From NCBI RefSeq assembly GCF_013376175.1, contig NZ_JABXXR010000008.1:1-48548 (forward strand): a stretch of DNA of 48,548 nucleotides. Direction: 5' to 3'. The translations under genes and the position numbers were made by a program. The notes beneath the pieces are model-generated. The model had not been told where the DNA came from, did not search any database, and worked only from the letters and a program-made list of their open reading frames with translations. This document shows, in pieces, positions 26,451 to 35,075 of the stretch; positions within the stretch are counted from its first letter, which is position 1; every line of letters begins with the position of its first letter. This DNA is from Ameyamaea chiangmaiensis. GTDB taxonomy: Bacteria > Pseudomonadota > Alphaproteobacteria > Acetobacterales > Acetobacteraceae.

Positions 26451-29024
26451 ATGAGCCTCAATCGCCTTTTGCTTGCTGCTACGATCCTGTCCGTGCCCGC
26501 GTCGGCCGTGACCCTTAAGGCCCAGGCTGCCACCGTAACCTCCGCGACCAAGGCGACCACTCACGGCCGCACGCGTCACACCGCAACCCGTCCCGCGCCC
26601 TCGACCATGTCCGCCCCGGTGGCGGCGACGGCAGCGCCCGCTCCTGTCGTGGCGCCGATTGCGCGCCCGTCGCGCGCTCCGGCTGATTCCGGCGAGGCGG
26701 TGATCGTGACCGGTACCCACGCCTATAACCGCCACGCGCGCGATTCGACGGCGCCGGTCACGGTTCTGTCGGCCGCGACCCTGACGCGCACGGGTGCTGT
26801 CAATCTGGCGGATTCCATTGTGCGTATGGACCCGTCCATCACGACCCAGACACAGGGTTCGGACGTGGGCGCGCTGACGTCGTCGATCCGGATGCGCGGC
26901 CTGAACCCGAACGAGGTTCTGGTCCTGGTGGACGGCAAACGTCGGCATACGACGGCGAACATCATTGCCGATTCGGGTCCGCAGCAGGGCTCGACACCGG
27001 TCGACCTGAACATGATCCCGGCGTCGGCGATCGACCATATCGAGATCCTGCGCGATGGCGCGGCGGCGATGTATGGTTCGGACGCGATTGCGGGCGTCGT
27101 GAACATCATCCTGAAGAAGACGCCGCACGGGCTGAACATGGTCGCGCAGACCGGCGCCAACGCGTATAACGGCGACGGCTGGCAGTATCAGGTCGGCATC
27201 GACGGCGGCTTCGGCTTCGGCGACGACGGATACGTCCACATCTCCGGCCAGGTCACCCACACCGATCACATGGTGTCGCGCACGACCGATACGCGCTCAG
27301 CCGGAGGAACGCTGTTTCCGGCGGATTCGAACAAGATCGAAAGCACGCCGGAAGAGACGCGCGAAAATCTGGCGATCGAGTTCGGCAAGACCCTGTTCGA
27401 GGGCGTGCAGGGCTACGGCAACATCACCTACGCCCATCGTCATTCCGAGGCGTATGAGAACTTCCGCCCCAACGTGACATCGCCGGGCACGTTGCTCAAG
27501 GCCCTGTATCCGTGGGGTTTCTCGCCGCTTGAGACGCTTGAGGAGAACGACTTCGCCGCGACGCTGGGTCTCAAGGGCGATCATTTCCTCGGTTTCGACT
27601 GGGATCTGAGCACGACCTTCGGTCAGGACGGCGATTCCATCGGCAACAAGCACACGGCGAACTCGACGCTGTACACCCGGACTGGCTTCACGCCCACGAC
27701 GGTGAACGCGGAATATTACAGCCTGTCGCAGTGGACGAACAACCTCGACCTGCGTCGGCGTTTCAACATCGCCCACACCGTGCCGATGACCCTGGCCTTC
27801 GGTGCCGAGCATCGGCTTGAGATGTACAAGATCGACCCGGGCGCACCCGCCTCCTACCTGTATGGCGGAACGGCCGGTTACGCGGGCCTGATGCCGCAGA
27901 ACTCAGGTAACTGGAGCCGCGACGTGTGGGCCGGTTACGTCGATGGCGACTTCCACCCGTTGAAGCACTGGGATCTGGATTTCGCTGGTCGCTTCGAACA
28001 CTATACCGATTTTGGCAACACCGAGAACGGCAAGGTCTCGACGCGTTACGACTTCACCAAGCGCATCGCCATCCGTGGCACGATCAGCAACGGCTTCCGT
28101 GCGCCCACCCTGCCAGAAGAGCATTTCAGTGCCCTGAACGTGTCGCCGACGGCGGCATCGGGCCTGTTGTCGACGACGTCGGCCGCCGGTCGGGCCGTCG
28201 GTGCGCAGAACCTGAAGCCCGAGCGGTCCACGAGCGCCGAAGGCGGCATTCTTGTCGAGCCGATCGACGGCTGGCACATCTCTGCCGACGTCTACCAGAT
28301 CAATATCCGCGACCGGGTCGCCGGTTCGCTGAGCGTGAATGGTCCGACGGCGGTCAACGCGATCGAGGCGACGGGTGCGACGCTGCCCGTGGGAATCACC
28401 GACTTGACCAAGGTGACGGCGAACTACTTCGCCAATGTGGGTTCGACCCGCACACAGGGCATCGACATCATGTCGGACTACATGTTCCATCTGCATCAGT
28501 ACGGCACGCTGGATTTGACGCTGGCGCTGAACCTGAACCGGACGCGTGTCTCCCACATCAACACGGACTCGAACGGCAACCCGTATCTGAACGCGCAGTC
28601 GGCGGCGTATCTGTCGTCCACATCGCCGCGCAGCAAGATCATCCTTCAGGCCTTCTACACGAATGGTCCGTGGGACGTGACCGTGCGCCAGACCCGTTAC
28701 GGCGAGACCGTGTCGATGCTGACCTATCAGACCAACCCGCCTTGGGGTTCCGTCTGCGCCGCTGACGGCAAGGCTCTGAGCGGTTCCGTGAAATGCTTCC
28801 AGCAGTTCAAGAACACGCCGGCATGGCTGACGGATCTTGAAGTCGGATATCGTCTCGATCACCACTGGCACTTTGCCGTAGGCGCGAACAACATCTTCAA
28901 TATCCGCCCGCGCCGCGTGCAGCTTTACAACAACTATCTGGGTGCGCGTCCGTTCGATTCCAACTCGTCGAGCATCCCTTTCACCGGTGGCTACTACTAC
29001 GGCCGAATCAACGCTTCGTTCTAA
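26451..29024 (+). CDS. TonB-dependent outer membrane receptor 1
   Basis: 857 residues: signal peptide (MSLNRLLLAATILSVPASA), an unusually long Ala/Pro/Thr-rich linker of about 60 residues, a TonB box (GEAVIVTGT), a plug domain (IRMRGLNPNEVLVLVDGKRR, then DHIEILRDGAAAMYGSDAIA) and a 22-strand barrel ending in GGYYYGRINASF, with the C-terminal Phe needed for assembly. It imports a bound ligand with energy from TonB-ExbBD; the ligand is unknown. The gene is a tandem paralogue of the next one, with blocks of near-identical DNA. An upstream ATG at 26382 is possible; 26451 is chosen because the signal peptide begins there, though no clear ribosome site precedes it. Confidence 0.92.
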   Translation: MSLNRLLLAATILSVPASAVTLKAQAATVTSATKATTHGRTRHTATRPAPSTMSAPVAATAAPAPVVAPIARPSRAPADSGEAVIVTGTHAYNRHARDSTAPVTVLSAATLTRTGAVNLADSIVRMDPSITTQTQGSDVGALTSSIRMRGLNPNEVLVLVDGKRRHTTANIIADSGPQQGSTPVDLNMIPASAIDHIEILRDGAAAMYGSDAIAGVVNIILKKTPHGLNMVAQTGANAYNGDGWQYQVGIDGGFGFGDDGYVHISGQVTHTDHMVSRTTDTRSAGGTLFPADSNKIESTPEETRENLAIEFGKTLFEGVQGYGNITYAHRHSEAYENFRPNVTSPGTLLKALYPWGFSPLETLEENDFAATLGLKGDHFLGFDWDLSTTFGQDGDSIGNKHTANSTLYTRTGFTPTTVNAEYYSLSQWTNNLDLRRRFNIAHTVPMTLAFGAEHRLEMYKIDPGAPASYLYGGTAGYAGLMPQNSGNWSRDVWAGYVDGDFHPLKHWDLDFAGRFEHYTDFGNTENGKVSTRYDFTKRIAIRGTISNGFRAPTLPEEHFSALNVSPTAASGLLSTTSAAGRAVGAQNLKPERSTSAEGGILVEPIDGWHISADVYQINIRDRVAGSLSVNGPTAVNAIEATGATLPVGITDLTKVTANYFANVGSTRTQGIDIMSDYMFHLHQYGTLDLTLALNLNRTRVSHINTDSNGNPYLNAQSAAYLSSTSPRSKIILQAFYTNGPWDVTVRQTRYGETVSMLTYQTNPPWGSVCAADGKALSGSVKCFQQFKNTPAWLTDLEVGYRLDHHWHFAVGANNIFNIRPRRVQLYNNYLGARPFDSNSSSIPFTGGYYYGRINASF
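26862..27275 (+). repeat. Plug-domain repeat, copy 1
   Basis: 414 bases that match 29752-30165 with only three differences by my reading (offset 2890). The match includes third codon positions, beyond what protein constraint explains. It encodes most of the plug domain and the start of the barrel. Confidence 0.9.
27951..28114 (+). repeat. Barrel repeat, copy 1
   Basis: 164 bases that match 30841-31004 with one difference, again at offset 2890. The flanking sequence on both sides is clearly more diverged. A shorter identical block lies at 27717-27790 (30607-30680). Confidence 0.9.
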
Positions 29025-29049
29025 ACCGACGACGCACCAAGACGCCTTG

Positions 29050-29080
29050 AAAGCGCGGTCCTTACGGGCCGCGCTTTTTT
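29050..29080 (+). terminator. Rho-independent terminator after TonB receptor 1
   Basis: A 12-bp stem (29050-29061 with 29066-29077, one G-U pair), a 4-base loop and a run of six T. It lies 25 bases after the receptor stop, so the two receptors are separate transcripts. Confidence 0.92.
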
Positions 29081-29218
29081 GTTGTCCGGGCACGATGCCG
29101 ATCCCTTGCCGATCGATCATTGATCTCGGTAGCGACATGATCGCCGCGATGAACTTTAAATGCCGTAACTGCAGTAATTGGGAAAAATTGACTGACGTAC
29201 TTGCGTGTTGATGACTGT

Positions 29219-29230
29219 TGCAAATTCGCA
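29219..29230. promoter_or_regulatory. Degenerate TGCAAATT palindrome upstream of TonB receptor 2
   Basis: TGCAAATTCGCA, a palindrome with one mismatched pair, 113 bases before the receptor start, resembling the site before receptor 1. Co-regulation of the two receptors is a weak inference. Confidence 0.22.
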
Positions 29231-29343
29231 TCATTCCGGTGGTGACCGTCCGGTGCTCGACGTTTCTGTATTGCAACGTATGCGGTGGGTCTGTTCATCT
29301 TCTTGCCGAAACGGATCATCTGTCGGAAAAGAACACGCGCCCC

Positions 29344-31911
29344 ATGACGTCCAAACGCATCCTCATTGCGGCTACCATGCTGACCGTGCTTCCCTCCGTT
29401 CATGAAGCGGTCGCGGCCACAACGTCCGCGACTGTTGCCAGGCAGCATACGAACAAAACCGGCAAAGCCGCCGCATCCGCCACGACCCGCCAACGCACGG
29501 CGGTGACACCGGCCGCCACGCCTGTTGCGGCACCTGTCGTGGCGCCGATTGCGCGCCCGTCGCGCGCTCCGGCTGATTCCGGCGAGGCGGTGATCGTGAC
29601 CGGCACCCACGCCTATAACCGCCACGCGCGCGATTCGACGGCGCCGGTGACGGTTCTGTCGGCCGCGACCCTGACGCGCACGGGTGCTGTCAACCTTGCT
29701 GATGCGATCGTGCGCATGGACCCGTCGATCACGACACAGGGACAGGCGGCCGACGTGGGCGCGCTGACGTCGTCGATCCGGATGCGCGGCCTGAACCCGA
29801 ACGAGGTTCTGGTCCTGGTGGACGGCAAGCGTCGGCATACGACGGCGAACATCATTGCCGATTCGGGTCCGCAGCAGGGCTCGACACCGGTCGACCTGAA
29901 CATGATCCCGGCGTCGGCGATCGACCATATCGAGATCCTGCGCGATGGCGCGGCGGCGATGTATGGTTCGGACGCGATTGCGGGCGTCGTGAACATCATC
30001 CTGAAGAAGACGCCGCACGGGCTGAACATGGTCGCGCAGACCGGCGCCAATGCGTATAACGGCGACGGCTGGCAGTATCAGGTCGGCATCGACGGCGGCT
30101 TCGGCTTCGGCGACGACGGATACGTCCACATCTCCGGCCAGGTCACCCACAGCGATCACATGGTGCCCAGGACGTATGACACCCGGTCGCAGGGTGGCAC
30201 CCTGTTCCCGTCCAACCAGAACATGGTGACGTCGACGCCAGAAGAGACGCGCGAGAATCTGGCGATCGAGTTCGGCAAGACGCTGTTCGAGGGCGTGCAG
30301 GGCTACGGCAACATCACCTATGCCCATCGTCATTCCGAGGCGTATGAGAACTTCCGCAATCCTCAGGGGGCCGCGGGAACGGCACTTCTAGCTCTGTACC
30401 CGTGGGGTTTCTCGCCTCTGGAGACGATCGAGGAAAACGACTACGCCGCGACCCTGGGTCTGAAAGGCGGCCATTTCCTCGGCTTTGACTGGGACCTCAG
30501 CACCACATGGGGCGAGGACATCGATTCGATCGGGAACAAGAATTCGGGTAATCCGAACCTGTACACCAGCACCGGCTTCACGCCCACGACAGTGAACGCG
30601 GAGTCCTACAGCCTGTCGCAGTGGACGAACAACCTCGACCTGCGTCGGCGTTTCAACATCGCCCACACCGTGCCGATGACACTCGCTTTCGGTGCGGAGC
30701 ACAGGCTTGAGATCTATCAGATCAATCCGGGTGCCCCGGCGTCATACGAACAAGGTGGCATGCAGGGCTATGCGGGCCTGATGCCAGAGAACTCCGGTAA
30801 ATGGAACCGCGATATCTGGGCGGGTTACGTCGATGCGGATTTCCACCCGTTGAAGCACTGGGATCTGGATTTCGCTGGTCGCTTCGAACACTATACCGAT
30901 TTTGGCAACACCGAGAACGGCAAGGTCTCGACGCGTTACGACTTCACCAGGCGCATCGCCATCCGTGGCACGATCAGCAACGGCTTCCGTGCGCCCACCC
31001 TGCCGGAAGAGCACTTCAGCAGCCTCAACGTCTCGCCCACCGGCGCGACAGGCCTTTTGTCCACGACCTCGGCCGCCGGGCGCAGCATCGGCGCAAGTGC
31101 CCTGAAGCCCGAGCGTTCGACGAGTGTCGAAGGTGGTATTATCGTGGAGCCAGTCGATGGGTGGCACGCCTCCGTCGATGTCTATCAGATTGATATTCGC
31201 GACCGTATTTTCGGTGGTGGGACGGTCAGTGGCGACACGGCGATCTCGGCCATCGATCTGACAGGTGCGACGCTGCCGGCCGGTATTACGGGTGCAGACG
31301 TGGCGGCGAACTATTTTGCCAACGTGGGTTCGACGCGCACCCAGGGCATCGACATCATGTCGGATTACATGTTCCATCTGCACCAGTACGGCACGCTGGA
31401 TTTGACGCTGGCGCTTAACATCAACCGCACGCGCATGCGCCACATCAACGACAACGCACAGGGTCAACCCGTCCTGAACGACCAGACGGTCAGCTACCTC
31501 ACCTCGACATCTCCGCGCAGCAAGATCATTCTGCAGGGGTATTATACCAATGGTCCATGGGACGTGACGCTGCGTGAGACGCGTTATGGCGAGACGGTGT
31601 CCATGGTGCAGTATCAGGATGCCACTCCGTCCAACCTTATCTGCCCCAAGGACGGCGGCTCCCTTCAGTATTCGACCTCGTGCTATGCGCAGTTCCGGAA
31701 CAACCCTGTGTGGCTGACGGATCTCGAAGTCGGTTACCGGGTCAATCATAACTGGCATTTCGCCATTGGCGCGAACAACATCTTCAATCAGCGACCGCGC
31801 AAACTGTCGTCCTGGTTCAACTATCTGGGCTCCAACCCTTACGACAACACAAATTCGGGTATCGGTATCACCGGCGGCTATTACTACGGCCGGATCAACG
31901 CGACCTTCTGA
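29344..31911 (+). CDS. TonB-dependent outer membrane receptor 2
   Basis: 855 residues with the same plan as receptor 1: signal peptide (MTSKRILIAATMLTVLPS), Ala/Thr/Pro-rich linker, TonB box GEAVIVTGT, plug, and a barrel ending in GGYYYGRINATF. Plug and periplasmic-side barrel segments are almost identical to receptor 1, while parts of the barrel that probably form extracellular loops differ (for example the segments around 30180-30240, 30355-30375 and 31200-31310). This suggests two related ligands. The ATG at 29344 begins the signal peptide; the frame is open upstream to 29218 without any secretion signal. It ends at its own terminator, ahead of the amine dehydrogenase cluster. Confidence 0.93.
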   Translation: MTSKRILIAATMLTVLPSVHEAVAATTSATVARQHTNKTGKAAASATTRQRTAVTPAATPVAAPVVAPIARPSRAPADSGEAVIVTGTHAYNRHARDSTAPVTVLSAATLTRTGAVNLADAIVRMDPSITTQGQAADVGALTSSIRMRGLNPNEVLVLVDGKRRHTTANIIADSGPQQGSTPVDLNMIPASAIDHIEILRDGAAAMYGSDAIAGVVNIILKKTPHGLNMVAQTGANAYNGDGWQYQVGIDGGFGFGDDGYVHISGQVTHSDHMVPRTYDTRSQGGTLFPSNQNMVTSTPEETRENLAIEFGKTLFEGVQGYGNITYAHRHSEAYENFRNPQGAAGTALLALYPWGFSPLETIEENDYAATLGLKGGHFLGFDWDLSTTWGEDIDSIGNKNSGNPNLYTSTGFTPTTVNAESYSLSQWTNNLDLRRRFNIAHTVPMTLAFGAEHRLEIYQINPGAPASYEQGGMQGYAGLMPENSGKWNRDIWAGYVDADFHPLKHWDLDFAGRFEHYTDFGNTENGKVSTRYDFTRRIAIRGTISNGFRAPTLPEEHFSSLNVSPTGATGLLSTTSAAGRSIGASALKPERSTSVEGGIIVEPVDGWHASVDVYQIDIRDRIFGGGTVSGDTAISAIDLTGATLPAGITGADVAANYFANVGSTRTQGIDIMSDYMFHLHQYGTLDLTLALNINRTRMRHINDNAQGQPVLNDQTVSYLTSTSPRSKIILQGYYTNGPWDVTLRETRYGETVSMVQYQDATPSNLICPKDGGSLQYSTSCYAQFRNNPVWLTDLEVGYRVNHNWHFAIGANNIFNQRPRKLSSWFNYLGSNPYDNTNSGIGITGGYYYGRINATF
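29752..30165 (+). repeat. Plug-domain repeat, copy 2
   Basis: Second copy of 26862-27275, differing at three positions by my reading. Confidence 0.9.
30841..31004 (+). repeat. Barrel repeat, copy 2
   Basis: Second copy of 27951-28114, differing at one position. Confidence 0.9.
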
Positions 31912-31935
31912 TCGCGGACATAGCGCACACGCGGG

Positions 31936-31967
31936 AAGGGCGATCGCGTCGGGTGGTCGCCCTTTTT
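31936..31967 (+). terminator. Rho-independent terminator after TonB receptor 2
   Basis: An 8-bp AAGGGCGA/TCGCCCTT stem (extendable to 10 bp with one G-U pair), a loop of 9-13 bases and a T-rich end, 24 bases after the receptor stop. Confidence 0.85.
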
Positions 31968-32106
31968 CTGTTCGGGCAGACGTCTGAACGACAAAGCCCT
32001 TCGGCCATTAAAACGCTTTCCATGTAGTCATTTCGAATCCATAATGCATTTGCGTGTGTGCATGGGGTCCGACGACGTCGGCGCCGAATCGGGAGAGGCA
32101 GTTCGG

Positions 32107-33276
32107 ATGGCGGGATTGAGGAAAAGTCGGTGGGCCGCCATGGCGATCGCGGCCGCCGGGCTGTCGGGCGTGTCCGGGACACCGTCGGCGCGTGCCGCGC
32201 AACCCGTCCTGCAGGCCGAACAGAGCACGGTCGCGACACTGCCGACCATGTCGTCCCACTGGTTCCTGCCCGCTACCGGTTCGGAATCCTACACGCTGTA
32301 TAATGGTGATACGGCGCAGATTCTCGGAACATTGCCGGGTGACCTGATTTCGAACGCCGCGTTCAGTCCCGACGGAAAGACTTTCTATGTCGCGGTGACG
32401 ATGTGGGCGCGCGGCGATCACGGCCCGCGGGAAGATTTCCTGCGTGCATATGACGCGCACACGCTCGCCCTGGTCAAGGAAATCGAACTGCCGCCGCGCG
32501 CGCTGGCCGTCTACAAGATCCAGAATATGGATCTGAGCCAGGATGGACACTGGGCCTATATTTTCGACATGAGCCCGGCCACGGGTATCACGGTGATCGA
32601 TCTCAAGGCCGGGAAGGTCGTTCGCACCGTCGATACGCCCGGGTGCGCGCTTGTGTTCCCGTGGAAAAGCGGCGGCCTGTCGTCGCTGTGTGGTGACGGT
32701 TCGCTGACCAACGTGGCCGTGGATGCCAGCGGGGCCGCGAAAGTGTCCCACGTCGCACCGTTTTTCGATGCCAACAATGATCCGGTGTTCGAGCAGAGCC
32801 CGATCGACCGGCACGCGGGGATCGCGTTTTTCATAACCTACACTGGTAAGGTGTTTGAAACGTCGCTAGGCGCTACGCCGACGATTGGCACGCCGTGGAC
32901 GTTGTCGGCGGCCGCTGGCCAACCCGTTGCCACGACCGGCGTTCAGGACGTCGCGTGGCGTCCGGGTGGCAAGGAGCCTTTCGCCTATCAGCGTGCGACC
33001 CGCCAGCTGTACGCCCTGATGCACATGGGGACCTACTGGACCCACAAGCGCGAAGGCAACGAGATCTGGGTGTATGACACGACGGCCCATACGCTTTTGC
33101 GGCGCATCGCACTGCCTGCGGACTGCGTCGGGATTGCCGTATCGCAGGACCAGCATCCGTTGCTGTATGCCCTCACTGGCGAGGGCAAGGCGTTCGTGAT
33201 GGATGCCGCCAGTGGCAAGGTGCTGCATACCATCGATGCGCGGATCGGTGGCATCGCCCTGACGCCGGATCTGTGA
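32107..33276 (+). CDS. mauB: TTQ amine dehydrogenase, heavy (beta-propeller) chain
   Basis: 389 residues: a signal peptide (ending near SARA) and a seven-bladed propeller of the methylamine/aromatic amine dehydrogenase heavy-chain family. Recognisable stretches are NAAFSPDGKTFYVAVTMWAR, HGPREDFLRAYD and GVQDVAWRPGG. The heavy chain holds two light chains in a periplasmic alpha2-beta2 enzyme that oxidises a primary amine to an aldehyde and ammonia. Sequence does not say whether methylamine or an aromatic amine is the substrate (it could equally be called aauB). The ATG at 32107 has AGAGG 8 bases upstream; an earlier in-frame ATG (32044) would precede the secretion signal. First gene of a four-gene run (heavy chain, MauD, light chain, cytochrome c). 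Confidence 0.92.
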   Translation: MAGLRKSRWAAMAIAAAGLSGVSGTPSARAAQPVLQAEQSTVATLPTMSSHWFLPATGSESYTLYNGDTAQILGTLPGDLISNAAFSPDGKTFYVAVTMWARGDHGPREDFLRAYDAHTLALVKEIELPPRALAVYKIQNMDLSQDGHWAYIFDMSPATGITVIDLKAGKVVRTVDTPGCALVFPWKSGGLSSLCGDGSLTNVAVDASGAAKVSHVAPFFDANNDPVFEQSPIDRHAGIAFFITYTGKVFETSLGATPTIGTPWTLSAAAGQPVATTGVQDVAWRPGGKEPFAYQRATRQLYALMHMGTYWTHKREGNEIWVYDTTAHTLLRRIALPADCVGIAVSQDQHPLLYALTGEGKAFVMDAASGKVLHTIDARIGGIALTPDL

Positions 33277-33301
33277 AACGCCAGCGCAGGACAGCGACGT
33301 C

Positions 33302-33907
33302 ATGGAAAGCGTGATCACCGGGCAGGCCCTTGTCGCGGTCCTGATCGTGGCGCTGGCGCTGTGCGTCTGGCGGCTGCGACAGCGGATTGGTGACATGATG
33401 ATGCAGGTTGCGCCGGCCGGTGCGCTGATGACCGCCGGCGGCATGGCGCCTGGCACGGCCGTCCCGGCACGCGCCCTGATGGCACTGGACGGCTCCTCCG
33501 TCACGGTGGGTGGTGTTACGCCGCGCCCGACGCTGCTGCTGTTCGTATCGGCATCATGCCCGATCAGTGCCAAGTTGATCTCCATCGCCCATGCGGTGGC
33601 GTTCGCTGAGCGGGTCGATCTGCTGTTTCTCGGCGATGACGCTGCTGCCGTGCAGCGCGACTTTGCCCATTTGCATCACATCGTGCCAGAACGCTTTGTC
33701 AACGATACGGAGATCGGGCGTGTCTTCGGGATCGACAAGTTGCCGTACGCCGCGCTGATGGAGACTGACGGCACGCTGATCGCTCGTGGTCTGGTCAACA
33801 GCCGCGAACATCTCGAAAGCCTGATGGTCGCTCGTGAGACGGGGTACACCACGGTTCAGTCCTACCTCGACGCCCGTTCTGCCCATTCCCGGACCTTGGC
33901 GGCCTGA
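33302..33907 (+). CDS. mauD: MauD-like thioredoxin-fold maturation protein (CPIS variant)
   Basis: 201 residues: one N-terminal membrane helix (about residues 5-22) and a periplasmic thioredoxin-like domain. MauD helps form or protect the disulfides of the light chain and normally carries a CPxC motif. Here the motif in SASCPISAKL is C86-P-I-S89, so the second cysteine is replaced by Ser. That would abolish a normal dithiol/disulfide cycle but could still allow mixed disulfides or isomerase activity. It starts 25 bases after the heavy chain; the membrane partner MauE, which usually sits in this gap, is absent. Identity rests on position and the overall pattern, and is good. Confidence 0.85.
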   Translation: MESVITGQALVAVLIVALALCVWRLRQRIGDMMMQVAPAGALMTAGGMAPGTAVPARALMALDGSSVTVGGVTPRPTLLLFVSASCPISAKLISIAHAVAFAERVDLLFLGDDAAAVQRDFAHLHHIVPERFVNDTEIGRVFGIDKLPYAALMETDGTLIARGLVNSREHLESLMVARETGYTTVQSYLDARSAHSRTLAA

Positions 33908-33941
33908 TACAGGGTCCGTCGCGCCACAAGAGGAGCGCCGC

Positions 33942-34502
33942 ATGTCTTCGTTGTCGTTGTTTGATCGCCTGGGCGAAAAGCTGGTGCGCAATCTCGCGGA
34001 GTTCTCGTCGCGCCGCAGCGTGCTGGGCACCGTGGGAGCGGCCATGGCCGCGCCGGCGTTCCCGGTTCTGCCGGTCGCGCGCGCTGCGGAAGCCAATGCC
34101 GCGCCCGTGCCTTCGACGCAGACCCTGACCGATTTCGAGCGCAAGGCCCAGAGTACGGACCCGACGAAGTGCGACTACTGGCGGCATTGTGCCATTGACG
34201 GCCTGCTGTGCGGCTGCTGCGGCGGCGGCATCCATACGTGCCCGCCGGGCGCGGAGCCGTCCCCCGTGTCGTGGATCGGCACGTGCCGCAACCCCGATGA
34301 CGGCCGGTCGTATGTGATCGCCTATCGCGATTGCTGCGGTCGCACGACCTGCCAGACGTCGGCCGATTGTCATTGCAACACGTCGGACCACGAGATGCCG
34401 ATCTATCGCCCCCAGGCGAGTAACGACATCATCTGGTGCTTTGGAACGCAGACGGCGGTTTACCATTGCTCGACCGCCGCGATCATCGGGCAGGCGGGCT
34501 GA
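33942..34502 (+). CDS. mauA: TTQ amine dehydrogenase, light chain
   Basis: 186 residues with a long Tat-type leader (FSSRRSVLGT) of about 48-50 residues and a Cys-rich mature part with 14 cysteines. The two tryptophans that crosslink into the TTQ cofactor are W111 (SWIGTC) and W165 (IIWCF). Aligned by eye to known light chains, D130 (AYRDCC) falls on the catalytic base and D86 (CAIDGLLC) on the aspartate needed for TTQ formation. The W-W spacing is 54 residues, three more than the usual 51, from a short insertion among the cysteines (TTCQTSADCHC). GAGGAG precedes the ATG. The precursor could be matured only if a MauG-type enzyme exists elsewhere. Confidence 0.96.
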   Translation: MSSLSLFDRLGEKLVRNLAEFSSRRSVLGTVGAAMAAPAFPVLPVARAAEANAAPVPSTQTLTDFERKAQSTDPTKCDYWRHCAIDGLLCGCCGGGIHTCPPGAEPSPVSWIGTCRNPDDGRSYVIAYRDCCGRTTCQTSADCHCNTSDHEMPIYRPQASNDIIWCFGTQTAVYHCSTAAIIGQAG

Positions 34503-34507
34503 CGTTC

Positions 34508-35038
34508 GTGCGTGCGCGGGGCGTTGTTCAGGGCGTGTGCGCGCTTGTCCTGCTCGCAGCTTCAGCTTTCCACGCGGCGCGGGCGGAGGCACCTCGCCCT
34601 ACGCTGCCGGTGCTGACCCATGCCCCCGCGAATTATCTGCTGGGCTGCGGGGGATGCCATGGGATCGGGGGGATGTCGCGGCAGGGAACGGTGCCCGATC
34701 TGCGCGGGCAGGCCGGGTATTTCTTATGTACCGACAGCGGCCGCCGTTATGTCCTGCGTCTGCCTAACGTAGCGTTCGCCAATCTGACGACACCTCAACT
34801 GACCGAACTTATGAACTACGTGATGTTCACGCTGGGGGCGGGAAGCGCGCCCAAGGGTGCGCGACCGTTCACCGAGGCAGAGGTGGAGGCCGCCCGGCAC
34901 GAGCCCTTTGGCGCGGTTAGTCTGCAGGCCTATCGTGCCGACGTGGTGCGCGATGTTACCACCGCGTGCCCCCAGGCCGCCGCCCTGACCGATTACGGGG
35001 CCGCCCTTGCCACGCGGGAGGTTCGCAACACGCCCTGA
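34508..35038 (+). CDS. Cytochrome c of the amine dehydrogenase cluster
   Basis: 176 residues with a signal peptide (ending near ARAE) and a single heme site, C47-G-G-C50-H51. A methionine ligand may be in GGMSRQG or in LMNYVM. It starts at a GTG only 5 bases after the light-chain stop, so it is almost certainly part of the operon. In Paracoccus-type clusters the blue copper protein amicyanin takes electrons from the TTQ enzyme; here no copper protein is present and this cytochrome is the likely acceptor. The C-terminal 70 residues beyond the heme domain match nothing I recognise. Confidence 0.88.
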   Translation: MRARGVVQGVCALVLLAASAFHAARAEAPRPTLPVLTHAPANYLLGCGGCHGIGGMSRQGTVPDLRGQAGYFLCTDSGRRYVLRLPNVAFANLTTPQLTELMNYVMFTLGAGSAPKGARPFTEAEVEAARHEPFGAVSLQAYRADVVRDVTTACPQAAALTDYGAALATREVRNTP

Positions 35039-35075
35039 TAGGAGCGTCCGAGCCGCGCAGAGCTTTGGCGCCGGA

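Larger units (their letters stand above)
29025..29343 (+). other. 319-base region between the two TonB receptors
   Basis: Holds the terminator of receptor 1 (29050-29080), a more AT-rich stretch around 29145-29230 that should contain the promoter of receptor 2, and a degenerate GCAAATT palindrome at 29219-29230. No gene is seen. Confidence 0.5.

Noticed and set aside
29062-30333. Long minus-strand frames antisense to the TonB receptors (also near 26253-27269)
   Set aside because: They resemble each other only because the receptor genes on the other strand are duplicates; no start signal or protein pattern supports them.
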